A stretch of 64,000 bases of DNA. Source: Pseudomonas synxantha BG33R. Its GTDB lineage: Bacteria > Pseudomonadota > Gammaproteobacteria > Pseudomonadales > Pseudomonadaceae. The notes beneath the pieces are model-generated. The model did not search any database, was not told where the DNA came from, and saw only the letters and a list, made by a program, of their open reading frames with translations. The position numbers were made by a program, and so were the translations under genes. The stretch covers positions 5,201,498 to 5,265,497 of the forward strand of contig NZ_CM001514.1 of NCBI RefSeq assembly GCF_000263715.2, read 5' to 3'. Positions 36,101-48,680 of the stretch are shown here, in pieces. The first letter of the stretch is position 1. Each line of letters begins with the position of its first letter.

Positions 36101-36288
36101 TGTCGTTGCGTGACGAGCTGCCAGTGCAATGGTTCGAGAATGCCAAGGCGCTGAACCAGGCACTGGCGAACGACCCGCAACCGTGGTTTCAGCCTGGCGA
36201 TTGGGTCATGGTCAAGAGCTCGGGCGGGACGGGGCTGTCGCAGCTGTGTGATTGGTTGAGCTCACGCGAACAGGTGGTGCCGGCCTAG
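33136..36288 (+). CDS. Large fusion: alpha-helical-barrel-like domain + MurF-type ligase
   Basis: 1050 residues from GTG 33136 (SD GGAGAG 8 bp upstream; TTG 33130 is too close). Residues about 1-630 are mainly helical, with paired aromatic-rich helices (YNTLRHASTTYSMIEAW at about 252; YDGEAAFGLIRLYGLTHNERWL), suggesting an (alpha/alpha)-barrel like sugar epimerases/glycosidases; catalytic residues not assigned. Residues about 640-1050 are a MurF-like ligase: VLQVADTSEAM, P-loop GVTGSFGKTT (690-699), HLEYHGTLENLARKKSAIF, NDAYNANPGSMSAAL, VLGDMLELG. The MurF UDP-sugar domain is nearly absent. Inferred role: ATP-dependent amide bond formation on an unknown substrate. Confidence 0.8.
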   Translation: MKQQLLACHTLLSKHANELTVSADAPHTCTLFFSISDSTYRAVVFHITADNFETAWRLGELELERLCSHAPRQGSDKTDRSWIRVERAFNVAPITWEQFSERLKRHKRNYFRHGLAFDADMQLAITEQELNANAILYGGSDIAHATFNTNNFVTYAKRRFSGSQAAAIVAALAPETRVFTFNTIGVFCAEDGIAHPLNSSGPQTGWRALGVLAPDDVRACISSASSYLSTQVQDSGQFIYGYFPCFDRTIKNYNTLRHASTTYSMIEAWALTGDEQLKAAIERSLNHLAEVLIRPSLLPNGSVAAFLIDTDNEIKLGGNAVCLLALVKYSEVTGTRRYLPLLEALANGMAWMQDPVSGAFVHVLHAHDLSVKEPFRVIYYDGEAAFGLIRLYGLTHNERWLAVVEKAFDYFIEKEHWREHDHWLSYCVNELTRYRPDEKYFRFGLNNVAGYLGFVQQRITTFPTLLELMMAAQQMLTRIARQPSLRHLLEEIDLHAFYRALHHRARYLLNGYFWPELAMYFANPARIAGAFFIRHHAFRVRIDDVEHYLSGLIAYHRYLLDGAPQVSWVQAETGVDQAWNADTLAQVTQGTWATPPPPGWRATGLTPSMQFFKPQRILSRHPSRVGPNEAQSAQRWAQAKPERRPSAFLCVDPTPYLGSGLPVLQVADTSEAMLQMGRHARQHFSGTVFGVTGSFGKTTVVAMLAQALKPWGNVGQTEANANLPHGIAWNLASMTEPAEFWVLEMAVGRMPINSALVRPQIAVVTGIAPAHLEYHGTLENLARKKSAIFASMAPGGHAVLCRDMPYYELFAEAAEVAHLHVVSFGEHPEADLRLLDWNSEVHQVNVNALLAGQPLNFSLKARGRHMVINALGVLAALSARGLAVEQALETLDTFMPVEGRGNTLSIACTGGHFQLINDAYNANPGSMSAALRSMTDLPAPPQHRVLVLGDMLELGADAQRYHLEMAEPLRAVAPRHVVLCGPLMHALYLSLRDELPVQWFENAKALNQALANDPQPWFQPGDWVMVKSSGGTGLSQLCDWLSSREQVVPA

Positions 36289-37181
36289 CCCGCGCACTGC
36301 GCCGCCGTCTTCAGCCCGATGTCATGGCGCAACTGGTGAAAGGCCGTCGGCACGCCTTGGGCCTTGATCAAATGCGCCTGATGCCCGGCCCGCGTCAGTG
36401 CCTGGAAGAAAGCTTCCTGCAGGGCGAACGGTGCGACCTGATCGTCCGGGCTGCCAATCACATACAACTGCCGTGCGGGTGCGACGGCGATACCATCGAT
36501 GTGCCGGGCCGGGTCATAAGGGTGCAGCAACCCATTGGTGTCACGCCCAGGCCTTGAAGGCAGGCCCTTGCTCTGGCGGATCATCTGCGCCCGCTGCACC
36601 AGCGAGAAAGCACCGGAAGTCATCACCGCGCATTTCACGTCGGTACGGCCCAGCGTCAACAGTGCGGCGGCAGCCGTAGCGCCACCACTGTGCCCGAGCA
36701 ACACGAACTGCCCAATGCCATAGCGCTCGCGCAACTGATCCAGCGCCCCATTGAGCACAATGAACTCCTGCGCCTGACGCCGTTGCCCGTGGTTGCCGCT
36801 GGAACCGTAGGTGCCGGGGCGCGCTACGATCACCAGGGGCACACCCGCGCGCTTGGTCAGCATCGTGGCCTGGCTGACTTTGGCGGCCAGGGTGTTGCCG
36901 GCAATCGCCTGCGGCGCACGATGCATCTCGCTCGTGCGATCACCGTGGAACATCACAATCACCACGGGCGCACGCTCCAGGGCGCCGCCAGCGAAGTAAC
37001 GAATGCACGCATCGCCTCGGGCAATCTCGACCCACAGCGCCGAACCCGGCTCAGTGCAGGTGGCGCGGTCGGCGGGCGCATTCCAGCGCAGCGGGGTCGT
37101 CGCCTCATCGAACGCCTGCGCCCAGGACGTACAGACCATCGTCAGGCCGAACAGCACACCGATGCCGAACGTTCTACCCAT
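36285..37181 (-). CDS. Secreted alpha/beta hydrolase in the adhesin operon
   Basis: 298 residues with a signal peptide (MGRTFGIGVLFGLTMVCTSWAQA, cleavage near AQA-FD). Nucleophile elbow GHSGG at 163-167 (Ser165), preceding ARPGTYGSSGNHG, catalytic Asp probably in VIGSPDDQVAPF and His in FHQLRHD. Esterase, lipase or peptidase; substrate unknown. It begins 9 bp after the HlyD stop, so it is the last gene of the adhesin/T1SS operon. Stop codons overlap by 4 bp with the convergent MurF-fusion gene. Confidence 0.88.
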   Translation of the reverse strand: MGRTFGIGVLFGLTMVCTSWAQAFDEATTPLRWNAPADRATCTEPGSALWVEIARGDACIRYFAGGALERAPVVIVMFHGDRTSEMHRAPQAIAGNTLAAKVSQATMLTKRAGVPLVIVARPGTYGSSGNHGQRRQAQEFIVLNGALDQLRERYGIGQFVLLGHSGGATAAAALLTLGRTDVKCAVMTSGAFSLVQRAQMIRQSKGLPSRPGRDTNGLLHPYDPARHIDGIAVAPARQLYVIGSPDDQVAPFALQEAFFQALTRAGHQAHLIKAQGVPTAFHQLRHDIGLKTAAQCAG

Positions 37182-37190
37182 CCTGCCTCC

Positions 37191-38411
37191 CTAGCGTTCT
37201 CGCAACGCTTCGCGTGCCCGATTCATCGGTTTGATCAGGTAGTCGAGCACGGTTTTCTGACCGGTCTTGATGTCTACCGAGGCGATCATGCCGGGCACGA
37301 TCGAGAACGTCTTGCCGGCCTTGTTTTTCAAGGTGTCGGCATCGGTGCGGATAAACACCCGATAGTAAAAAACTTCCGGTTTGACTTCGTCCTGAATGGT
37401 GTCCGGCGAAATGGTCACTACCTTGCCGTCCATGCCGCCGTAAATGGCATAGTCATAGGCCGTGATCTTGACCTTGGCCATCTGGTCGGGATGGATGAAG
37501 GCAATGTCCCTGGGCGAGACTCGCGCCTCGATCAGCAACTGTTCATCCAGCGGCACAATCTGCATCAGCCGCCCATTGGGAGGGATGACGCCGCCGATGG
37601 TCGTGACCTCGATATCCTTGACGATACCGCGCACCGGCGAGCGCAAGGTCAGGCGGGTTACCGAATCCGAACGCCCGCGCATCACCGACGACAGCGTCTG
37701 CACATCCGCGTTGACCTTGGCCAGGTCCTCACCGGCGCGCACCAGGTAATCGGAGCGCGCCTGGCTGAGTTTCAATTCCAGCTCGGCCTTCTGGCGCTTG
37801 AGGCGCAGCACCTCGACATTGCTGGCAGCCCCGACCTTGGCCAGGTTCTCGGTAATCTCCAGCTCACTGCGCACAAGCCCCAGGGAAGAGCGCACACCGG
37901 CCAGGGATTCCTCAAGGCCTTTGCGTCGGGTGTTGAACAGATCGGTCTCAGCGCTGATCAGCGCCGGGTAACGTGACAGCTCCGCTGGGAATGCCAACGG
38001 CTTGCCGTTCACTTCCGCCTGCAACCGCGCCACGCTGGCCAGGGACGCACGGTACTTGGAAGCGCTTTCATCGAAGTTGGATTCGGTCTTGGTCGGATCA
38101 AGCCTGGCCAGGACCTGCCCCTGTTTGACGATATCGCCCTCCCCCACATTCAGCTCCGTGACGATCCCGCCTTCCAGGGACTGAATGATCTGCTCGCGGG
38201 AGGTGGGAATGACCTTGCCGCTGCCGGTGGACACCTCGTCCACTTCAAACACGTAGGCCCAGGCGCCAAACGCGACAAGCATGACGGCCACCCACGCCAC
38301 CACCCGTGTAGCGCGCAGCACCGTACTGTCATCCACGCCCGCGTGGGGGCGGCCGATGTGTTCGTCTTCACTGGCAAGCAGGGGGATTGTTTTCAGCGCA
38401 TGGGTTTTCAC
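37191..38411 (-). CDS. HlyD-family type I secretion adaptor
   Basis: 406 residues. Periplasmic membrane-fusion subunit linking ABC exporter and TolC. Short cytosolic N-terminus, one TM (ATRVVAWVAVMLVAFGAWAYVFEV), a lipoyl/barrel domain (GKVIPTSREQIIQSLEGGIVTELNVGEGDIVKQGQVLARLD), long coiled coil (about 110-260), then the beta-barrel and MISTR-like C-terminus. Corresponds to LapC / P. aeruginosa PA1877 by position and type. Overlaps the ABC gene by 4 bp. Confidence 0.93.
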   Translation of the reverse strand: MKTHALKTIPLLASEDEHIGRPHAGVDDSTVLRATRVVAWVAVMLVAFGAWAYVFEVDEVSTGSGKVIPTSREQIIQSLEGGIVTELNVGEGDIVKQGQVLARLDPTKTESNFDESASKYRASLASVARLQAEVNGKPLAFPAELSRYPALISAETDLFNTRRKGLEESLAGVRSSLGLVRSELEITENLAKVGAASNVEVLRLKRQKAELELKLSQARSDYLVRAGEDLAKVNADVQTLSSVMRGRSDSVTRLTLRSPVRGIVKDIEVTTIGGVIPPNGRLMQIVPLDEQLLIEARVSPRDIAFIHPDQMAKVKITAYDYAIYGGMDGKVVTISPDTIQDEVKPEVFYYRVFIRTDADTLKNKAGKTFSIVPGMIASVDIKTGQKTVLDYLIKPMNRAREALRER

Positions 38412-40591
38412 TGGTTTTTCCCCTTGGGTCTGGATAGCCGTGCAATGGCGTTGTCCTTGCTGTCATCGACGATGACCTGGCCGTTGTCGACCACAATGAT
38501 GCGGTTGACCAGGCTCAATACACTCATGCGGTGGGTGGCGATGATCAGCGTGCGATGGGCCGCCCAGCGATCCAGGTTCTGAATCAATTGGCGCTCGGTG
38601 GCTTCATCCAGGGACGCGGTGGGCTCGTCGAGCAAGACAATATGCGGTTGGCGAATGATCAAGCGTGACAACAGCAACGATTGGCGCTGGCCGCCAGAGA
38701 GGCCGAGCCCGCCTTCGAGGATCAGGTGGTCCATGCCGTCGGCGAATTTGCCGATGAAGTCGGCGGCGCCGGTTACCGCCAGGGCCTGGAGGATTTCCTC
38801 ATCCGATGCATGCGGCGCCCCCATGATCAGGTTGTCACGCAGGGTGCCGTGGAACAGACGCGAGTTTTGCGTCATCAACCCCACATCCCGGCGCACGTCC
38901 GCCGGGTCGAGATGGCCCAGGGCAACCCCGTCGAGGCTGATGTTGCCGCTCTTGAGGTCGAGCATCCCGGCCAGGGCCTGCAGCAAGGTCGATTTGCCCG
39001 CGCCGTTACGGCCGAGAATGGCGATGCGCTCGCCCGGCTGGATCTGCAGATCCGCCACCAACAACGCCGGCACCGGCGCTTCATCGCAATACTGGAAGGC
39101 CGCCTGTTTGAGCACGTAGTGACCGCGCACCACCGGTAAATGCACGCGCTTGCTGCCTTCAGCGTGGTCCACCGGCAATTCCATGATGCGGTTCAAACTC
39201 TGCAATGCCACCTTGGCCTGCTGCCAGCGCGTGAGTACCTGAGTGATCTGCGACATCGGCGCCATCATGCGCGAGGCCAGGATCGAGGCGGCCACCAGGC
39301 TGCCGGTGGTCATATCGCTGGCCATGACCATGGGCGCCCCGAATACGACGACCACGGCAAACACCGAGCCCTGGACGTTGTTGCTCCATGCCACCAACTT
39401 ATTGGTGAGCAGGCGCAGGCGCAGGCTGGCATCGCCACACGTGGCGTTGTAATGGTTCCATTGCTGCGAAAAACGCTGCTCGGCTTGCAGGGCCTTGATG
39501 TCGTCGAGGCCTTGTACGGTTTCAACCAGCATCGCGCTGCGCAACGCGCCTTCGCGCATCGACTCAGTGGCCAACGCCGCGAGTTTTTTCTGCGCCAGCA
39601 GGCCCGGCACCACCAGAAACAACACGGCCACCAGGGGCACAGCGACCAACGGACCGGCGATCAACCAATAGATCACCAGAAACAGCAGGAAAAACGGCAG
39701 GTCTGCCAGTGCGGTCGCCGTGCTTGAGGTGATCAGTTCACGCAATTGTTCCAATTCCTTGAGTTGGGAAATGAACGAACCGGTGGACTTGGGTCGGGCG
39801 CTGTTGCGCAGGCGGATGGCGTGCCCGAACACCAGGTCCGAGACGCGCAGGTCGGCGCGTTTGCCGAGCATGTCAGTGATGCGCACGCGGGTGATGCGCA
39901 TGATGAAATCAAAGACCAGCGCCAACATCACGCCGCCGAACAGCACATACAGGGTGGGCATGGATTCGGCGGGAATAACGCGGTCGTACACCTGCATCGA
40001 AAAGAGCACGCCGGCGAGGCCAAGTACGCTGGTGACCAGGGACGCCAGCATCACGTAGCCATACGGCCGCAGGTCGCGCAGCACGATGGCACTGAACCAG
40101 TTCTTTTGGTACGGCTTGATGTAATCATCGACGCGAGTGTCGCGCACCGCGCGCATTGGCCGCAGAGTCACCGTCTTGCGTGCCTGCTCAAGCAATTCGC
40201 GGCGGCCCAGACGGCTTTGCAAACCGCCATCACCGCTGTAGGCGATGCCGATGCTGTCATCCTCACCGATGAGCTCCAGCACACCGACCTGCCCATCCGC
40301 AAACTGCACCACCAGCGGCAACTGGCGCTGCATCAGGGTTGCGGCGCTAAAGTCGCCGATCACGCAATTCAACCCGGCCTGACGCGCCATACGCCGCACC
40401 ACGTCTTCCACTGACGCGCTGTCGGTCCATTGGGCTGCCAGGCGCACGCTTTGCGCTGAACACTCCAGGCGGTAATGGCGGGCCACCCCAAGAATTGCCT
40501 CCAGCCATACCTCGTAATCAAAGGTCGGCGGCGGTGTGTGGTGTGGGGGCGCTGCACTCAAGTCGTCATCCAGTTTCACGGCTTCATTCAT
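38408..40591 (-). CDS. Type I secretion ABC transporter (LapB-type, peptidase-like domain)
   Basis: 727 residues from MNEAVKLDDDLSAAPP at 40591. N-terminal C39-peptidase-like domain lacking the catalytic Cys (residues about 25-150: ILGVARHYRLECSAQSVRLAAQ), six-TM domain about 160-460, then NBD with Walker A GRNGAGKSTLLQALAG, signature LSGGQRQSLLLSRLI and Walker B IVLLDEPTASLDE. The degenerate peptidase domain is typical of LapB/RtxB exporters that handle large adhesins. Overlaps both neighbours by 4 bp. Confidence 0.94.
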   Translation of the reverse strand: MNEAVKLDDDLSAAPPHHTPPPTFDYEVWLEAILGVARHYRLECSAQSVRLAAQWTDSASVEDVVRRMARQAGLNCVIGDFSAATLMQRQLPLVVQFADGQVGVLELIGEDDSIGIAYSGDGGLQSRLGRRELLEQARKTVTLRPMRAVRDTRVDDYIKPYQKNWFSAIVLRDLRPYGYVMLASLVTSVLGLAGVLFSMQVYDRVIPAESMPTLYVLFGGVMLALVFDFIMRITRVRITDMLGKRADLRVSDLVFGHAIRLRNSARPKSTGSFISQLKELEQLRELITSSTATALADLPFFLLFLVIYWLIAGPLVAVPLVAVLFLVVPGLLAQKKLAALATESMREGALRSAMLVETVQGLDDIKALQAEQRFSQQWNHYNATCGDASLRLRLLTNKLVAWSNNVQGSVFAVVVVFGAPMVMASDMTTGSLVAASILASRMMAPMSQITQVLTRWQQAKVALQSLNRIMELPVDHAEGSKRVHLPVVRGHYVLKQAAFQYCDEAPVPALLVADLQIQPGERIAILGRNGAGKSTLLQALAGMLDLKSGNISLDGVALGHLDPADVRRDVGLMTQNSRLFHGTLRDNLIMGAPHASDEEILQALAVTGAADFIGKFADGMDHLILEGGLGLSGGQRQSLLLSRLIIRQPHIVLLDEPTASLDEATERQLIQNLDRWAAHRTLIIATHRMSVLSLVNRIIVVDNGQVIVDDSKDNAIARLSRPKGKNQ

Positions 40592-42039
40592 GGCCGAATC
40601 TCCACACCCTGCAGGGTGCTGTTGTCCAAATGGAACGCCGTGCGAAGCCCGCCCGTGTTGTAGAGGCAATCGATATTCAGGCGACGCAGGTCTGCCGCCG
40701 TGTTTTCCCGATCCATGCGCGCCTGGTGGATTTCCTGCTCGGCATTGAGCAAGTCGAGCAACGGCCGCGTGCCCAGTTCAAGGTATTGCTGGCGATAAAG
40801 GTCACGGGTTTCGGAGATGCTGCGCTCACGAAAATCCAGGGTCGACAGACGTTGCGACAAGCTTGATATCTGGTCGCGGGCTTCGAGCAAACCCTGGCGA
40901 ACGGCAAGCCGCGCGGCGTCGTTGGCCGCCTCGGCCGAGCGCAGCGCCTGCTGCGCGGCGGTTTTGCGCGCGGTGATTGCGCCGCCCTGGTACAGCGGCA
41001 TCTTCACGTTGAGAAACACGCCATAGCGGGTGCGATCGCGGCCGCCGGGCAGGTTGCTTTCATCGTTGTTATCCAGGTAGTGCGTGATGGACGGGTCCAG
41101 CGACACCGTGGGCAAGGCTTCGGCACGCGCCTGTGCAATCAGTGCCAAGGCATCGACCCGCTGGGCCTGGGCGATCAGCAACGTGGGGGTGACGGCGGCA
41201 TCGGGCACCACGCCCACGCAGGACTGTTCCAGGCTGGCAGGAAAGCCGCTGGCCACGTTCACCGGCGACTGGGCCCCCAGCAAACTGCTCAAGGCGCTGC
41301 GCCAGCGGTTGAATTGCGCGGTGAACTGCATTTGGGTGGCCATTGACGCCTCGACCCGCGAACGGGCCTGGATCAAATCGGAACGGGTGCTGGCGCCCAT
41401 GTCGCTGCGTTTTTTGGCCAGTTCGGCAATCGCCGAAATTCCCTCGATCTGCTCGCGGGCCACAGTCACCAAACGTTGCGAGCGTTGCAGTTCGATCATT
41501 GCAAACGAGGTGTCGCGGGCCACTTGGTCAATCGACAACAGGATCGCCGCCTGGCTGCCGCTGACCCGCGCCAGTGCGCTGTCCACTGAGCTGGAAACCT
41601 TGCCGAAGTCATAAAGCATCTGCGACGCCGACAACGAAAACGCTCGGCTTTGGCCATTGCCACTCAAGCCGCTGTCATAGCCCGAATTGAAGCCACCGCT
41701 GACTTGCGGGTAATACCCGGACCGGGCGATGTTCACGTTCTCGTTTTGTTGGTACAGCTGGCCGATCGCCTCGGCAATCGCCGGGTGCCACTCTACGGCC
41801 AACTGAATGGCGCGCATGAGGTCGAGGTTGCTCGGTATGTTGCGCTGGGGTGCCACCGGTGCGCTGACGCCCGCTGGCCCTCCCGGTAAATTCGTGCCCA
41901 GGTTGCTGGGGCTGATGATGTTGACGGGTTCTTCATCGTCGAAAAGCGACGTGGCCATGACCGGCTCAATCCCTGGCGCGATCATTGCGACTGCCAGAAC
42001 CGTGGCAGACAGTTGGTTGGCCAAACTCTTATGCCTCAC
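40588..42039 (-). CDS. TolC-family outer-membrane channel of the adhesin exporter
   Basis: 483 residues starting at a GTG (VRHKSLANQLSATVLAVAMIAPGIEPVMA, signal peptide; AGGTG SD nearby). Two OEP repeats with helical and barrel segments (ILSIDQVARDTSFAMIELQRSQRLVTVAREQIEGISAIAELAKKRSDMGASTRSDLIQARSRVEASMATQMQ and the C-terminal GLLEARDQISSLSQRLSTLDFRERSISETRDLYRQQYLELGTRPLLDLLNAEQEIHQARMDR). LapE / PA1875-type; ends with a 4-bp overlap into the ABC gene. Confidence 0.93.
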   Translation of the reverse strand: MRHKSLANQLSATVLAVAMIAPGIEPVMATSLFDDEEPVNIISPSNLGTNLPGGPAGVSAPVAPQRNIPSNLDLMRAIQLAVEWHPAIAEAIGQLYQQNENVNIARSGYYPQVSGGFNSGYDSGLSGNGQSRAFSLSASQMLYDFGKVSSSVDSALARVSGSQAAILLSIDQVARDTSFAMIELQRSQRLVTVAREQIEGISAIAELAKKRSDMGASTRSDLIQARSRVEASMATQMQFTAQFNRWRSALSSLLGAQSPVNVASGFPASLEQSCVGVVPDAAVTPTLLIAQAQRVDALALIAQARAEALPTVSLDPSITHYLDNNDESNLPGGRDRTRYGVFLNVKMPLYQGGAITARKTAAQQALRSAEAANDAARLAVRQGLLEARDQISSLSQRLSTLDFRERSISETRDLYRQQYLELGTRPLLDLLNAEQEIHQARMDRENTAADLRRLNIDCLYNTGGLRTAFHLDNSTLQGVEIRP

Positions 42040-42085
42040 TGCAAGTCACCTGACTGTTGTCAAACCGGAGGGGGACAACAACGAA

Positions 42086-42107
42086 CCGTGACTGGCATCA
42101 GTCACGG
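42086..42107. other. Hairpin between adhesin and tolC genes
   Basis: CCGTGACT / AGTCACGG 8-bp stem with a 6-nt loop, in the 133-bp adhesin-tolC gap. Together with the terminator at 42137 it could stabilise the adhesin mRNA 3' end or slow transcription. Confidence 0.5.
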
Positions 42108-42136
42108 CCCATCGCTGCAAGCTTGTTGGTAAGGAA

Positions 42137-42158
42137 AACCGGGCATTGCGGCCCGGTT
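42137..42158 (-). terminator. Partial terminator after the adhesin gene
   Basis: On the minus strand AACCGGGC / GCCCGGTT with a 6-nt loop followed by TTTTCC, 15 bp after the adhesin stop. Likely attenuates transcription into the export genes. Confidence 0.6.
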
Positions 42159-42172
42159 ATCGGGAAGTGGCG

Positions 42173-46849
<4,677 letters not shown>

Positions 46850-46973
46850 CTCTCACCCGTTTCAATTTATGGACACACAAAGCTCAGCGCGAGCGAATGC
46901 CCACGACAGTGATTACCGTCGAGCGCTAAATTTGTTTTTGCGGTATTGGTGAACTGTTCGGACTAAGTGGCGA

Positions 46974-47234
46974 TCACCCAACGCCCGTTTCTTCACGCAG
47001 TCGCGCGTTGATGGGCTCGGACTCGCGACTCACAGACGGCAATTGATGTGACAGGCAGGTAAGCCTGGAAGGCGCCGCCACCGGCAATGAGTGGGTACGC
47101 CCGCAAGCCCATAAATCAAGCAATCGGGAGAGATGGAGGGCCATGAGACTGGCCTTGTCGAGTCCCTGACCGGTGTGGGCCAAAGCAGCTGATCGCTCGG
47201 CAACACTCGCTGTCCGCTTCCTTTCGCTAGCCAT
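46974..47234 (-). CDS. Uncertain small ORF upstream of the adhesin
   Basis: 86 codons starting MASERKRTASVAERSAALAHTGQGLDKASLMALHLSRLLDLWACGR, AGGTG eight bases before the ATG. Amphipathic helical middle, basic. No recognised domain. It ends 124 bp before the adhesin ATG. Could be a real small regulator or a chance frame in the leader; listed with low confidence. Confidence 0.25.
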   Translation of the reverse strand: MASERKRTASVAERSAALAHTGQGLDKASLMALHLSRLLDLWACGRTHSLPVAAPSRLTCLSHQLPSVSRESEPINARLREETGVG

Positions 47235-47738
47235 TTCTAAGGCACCTGCACAACCTGGAAAGAGTAAAACACTGCAGTGAAAACTGTGGAGGCATACCCA
47301 ACTGAAAACGCCCGCCAGCCAGATACTAGCGAGGCAATAGCCGACATCAAAGGGAAAACTAAACAGGTATTAAGCACGCCTAATTAACGATCATGCCCAT
47401 CACATATATGACGCCCATCAATTATTTTTTCATCATCACACCATGATAATTAATCACTCCACATATGCGCTCTACATGATGAATCAATGATCAAAAACCG
47501 AGAAAAACCATCAAACTTTTCCAAGTTGTAATAATTTATTTCAAGGCGGTACACCCCTCAAACAGGCTCATGCGAACCAGTTAGTTGATTAGTAATAAAA
47601 ACGCATATAGCTGCGAAGCTCGCGTAATGCGAGGCAGCAAAAGTTGTTAATCACGATGGGGACAGGTATTAGGGGATATATCGAGGGGGCAGGTGCACAA
47701 GGCGCCTGAAATGCTGCGAACGCATAGACAAGCCAACC

Positions 47739-47769
47739 TCCGAGAACCCACCAAAAGGGGGCTCTCGGA
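47739..47769. terminator. Hairpin after mmsB
   Basis: TCCGAGA / TCTCGGA outer stem with an inner CCC/GGG, 9 bp past the mmsB stop. No T-run on the minus strand; probable transcript end. Confidence 0.5.
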
Positions 47770-47777
47770 ACTTGCCT

Positions 47778-48665
47778 TTATTGAGGTTTGCGATAGCTAT
47801 TGATGATGGCAGAGAAGTCTTTACCCCCCTCCCCGCGCTGGCTCATCGACTGGTACAACTGCTGGGCCACTGCACCGAGGATCACCGGCTGATGCGCCTG
47901 GCGTGCGGCTTCTGTGGCCAGGCCCAAATCCTTGAGCATCAGGTCGGCACCAAAGCCACCGGTATAGCCACGCGATGATGGCGCGGTTTCGATCACGCCC
48001 GGCCAGGGATTATAGGTATCGGAACTCCAGCAGCGCCCGGTGGAGCTGTTGATGATGCCGGCCAGCACTTGCGTATCAATGCCGAGCGCATCGCCCAGGG
48101 CCATGGCCTCACTGACGCCGACCATGCTGATACCCAGCAGCAGGTTGTTACAGATCTTGGCGATTTGCCCGGTGCCGACATCGCCGCAGTGCACGATGTT
48201 GCGGCCCATCTGCGCCAGCACCGGTTGCAGGGTAGCGAATAATTCCGGGTTGGCGCCGACCATAAAGGTCAGCGTCCCGGCCTGGGCACCGCCGGTGCCA
48301 CCGGAGACCGGTGCATCGGCCACGGCCACGCCTTGTTTCGCTGCCGCTGCCGCTACATCACGGATGGTTTGCGGATCGATGGTGCTGCAATCCACCGCTG
48401 GGACGCCTTTGCCGATGCCCGCGAGCACACCGTCGTCATTGAGCCATACGCTGCGCACGTGAGCAGCGGCCGGCAGCATGGTAATCACCAGTTCGGCGCC
48501 CTGGGCCGCATCACGCGGTGAGCTGCTGATGGTGCCGCCCAGTTCGGCGAGTTCCTTGAGTACCGCCTGGTTCAGGTCGAACAGGTTAAGCGCGTGCCCA
48601 GCCTTGATCAGGTTGCGGGCCATGGGCGCGCCCATGTTGCCCAGGCCGATAAATGCAATCTTCAT
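47778..48665 (-). CDS. mmsB: 3-hydroxyisobutyrate dehydrogenase
   Basis: 295 residues. Oxidises 3-hydroxyisobutyrate to methylmalonate semialdehyde in valine catabolism, NAD-dependent. N-terminal Rossmann MKIAFIGLGNMGAPMARNLIKAGH, substrate-binding DAPVSGGTGGAQAGTLTFMVG, catalytic Lys in GQIAKICNNLLLG and the C-terminal helical domain. 15 bp after mmsA. Confidence 0.95.
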   Translation of the reverse strand: MKIAFIGLGNMGAPMARNLIKAGHALNLFDLNQAVLKELAELGGTISSSPRDAAQGAELVITMLPAAAHVRSVWLNDDGVLAGIGKGVPAVDCSTIDPQTIRDVAAAAAKQGVAVADAPVSGGTGGAQAGTLTFMVGANPELFATLQPVLAQMGRNIVHCGDVGTGQIAKICNNLLLGISMVGVSEAMALGDALGIDTQVLAGIINSSTGRCWSSDTYNPWPGVIETAPSSRGYTGGFGADLMLKDLGLATEAARQAHQPVILGAVAQQLYQSMSQRGEGGKDFSAIINSYRKPQ

Positions 48666-48680
48666 GGTCGTCTCCCTGGT

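Larger units (their letters stand above)
46850..47777. other. Long regulatory region upstream of the adhesin
   Basis: 928 bp between the adhesin start and the mmsB end. The part 47235-47740 is AT-rich with several A/T tracts and inverted repeats (e.g. around 47400-47460) and no clear gene; it probably carries the adhesin promoter and binding sites. I cannot name specific FleQ or AmrZ sites. A weak 86-codon frame lies at 46974-47234. Confidence 0.5.
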
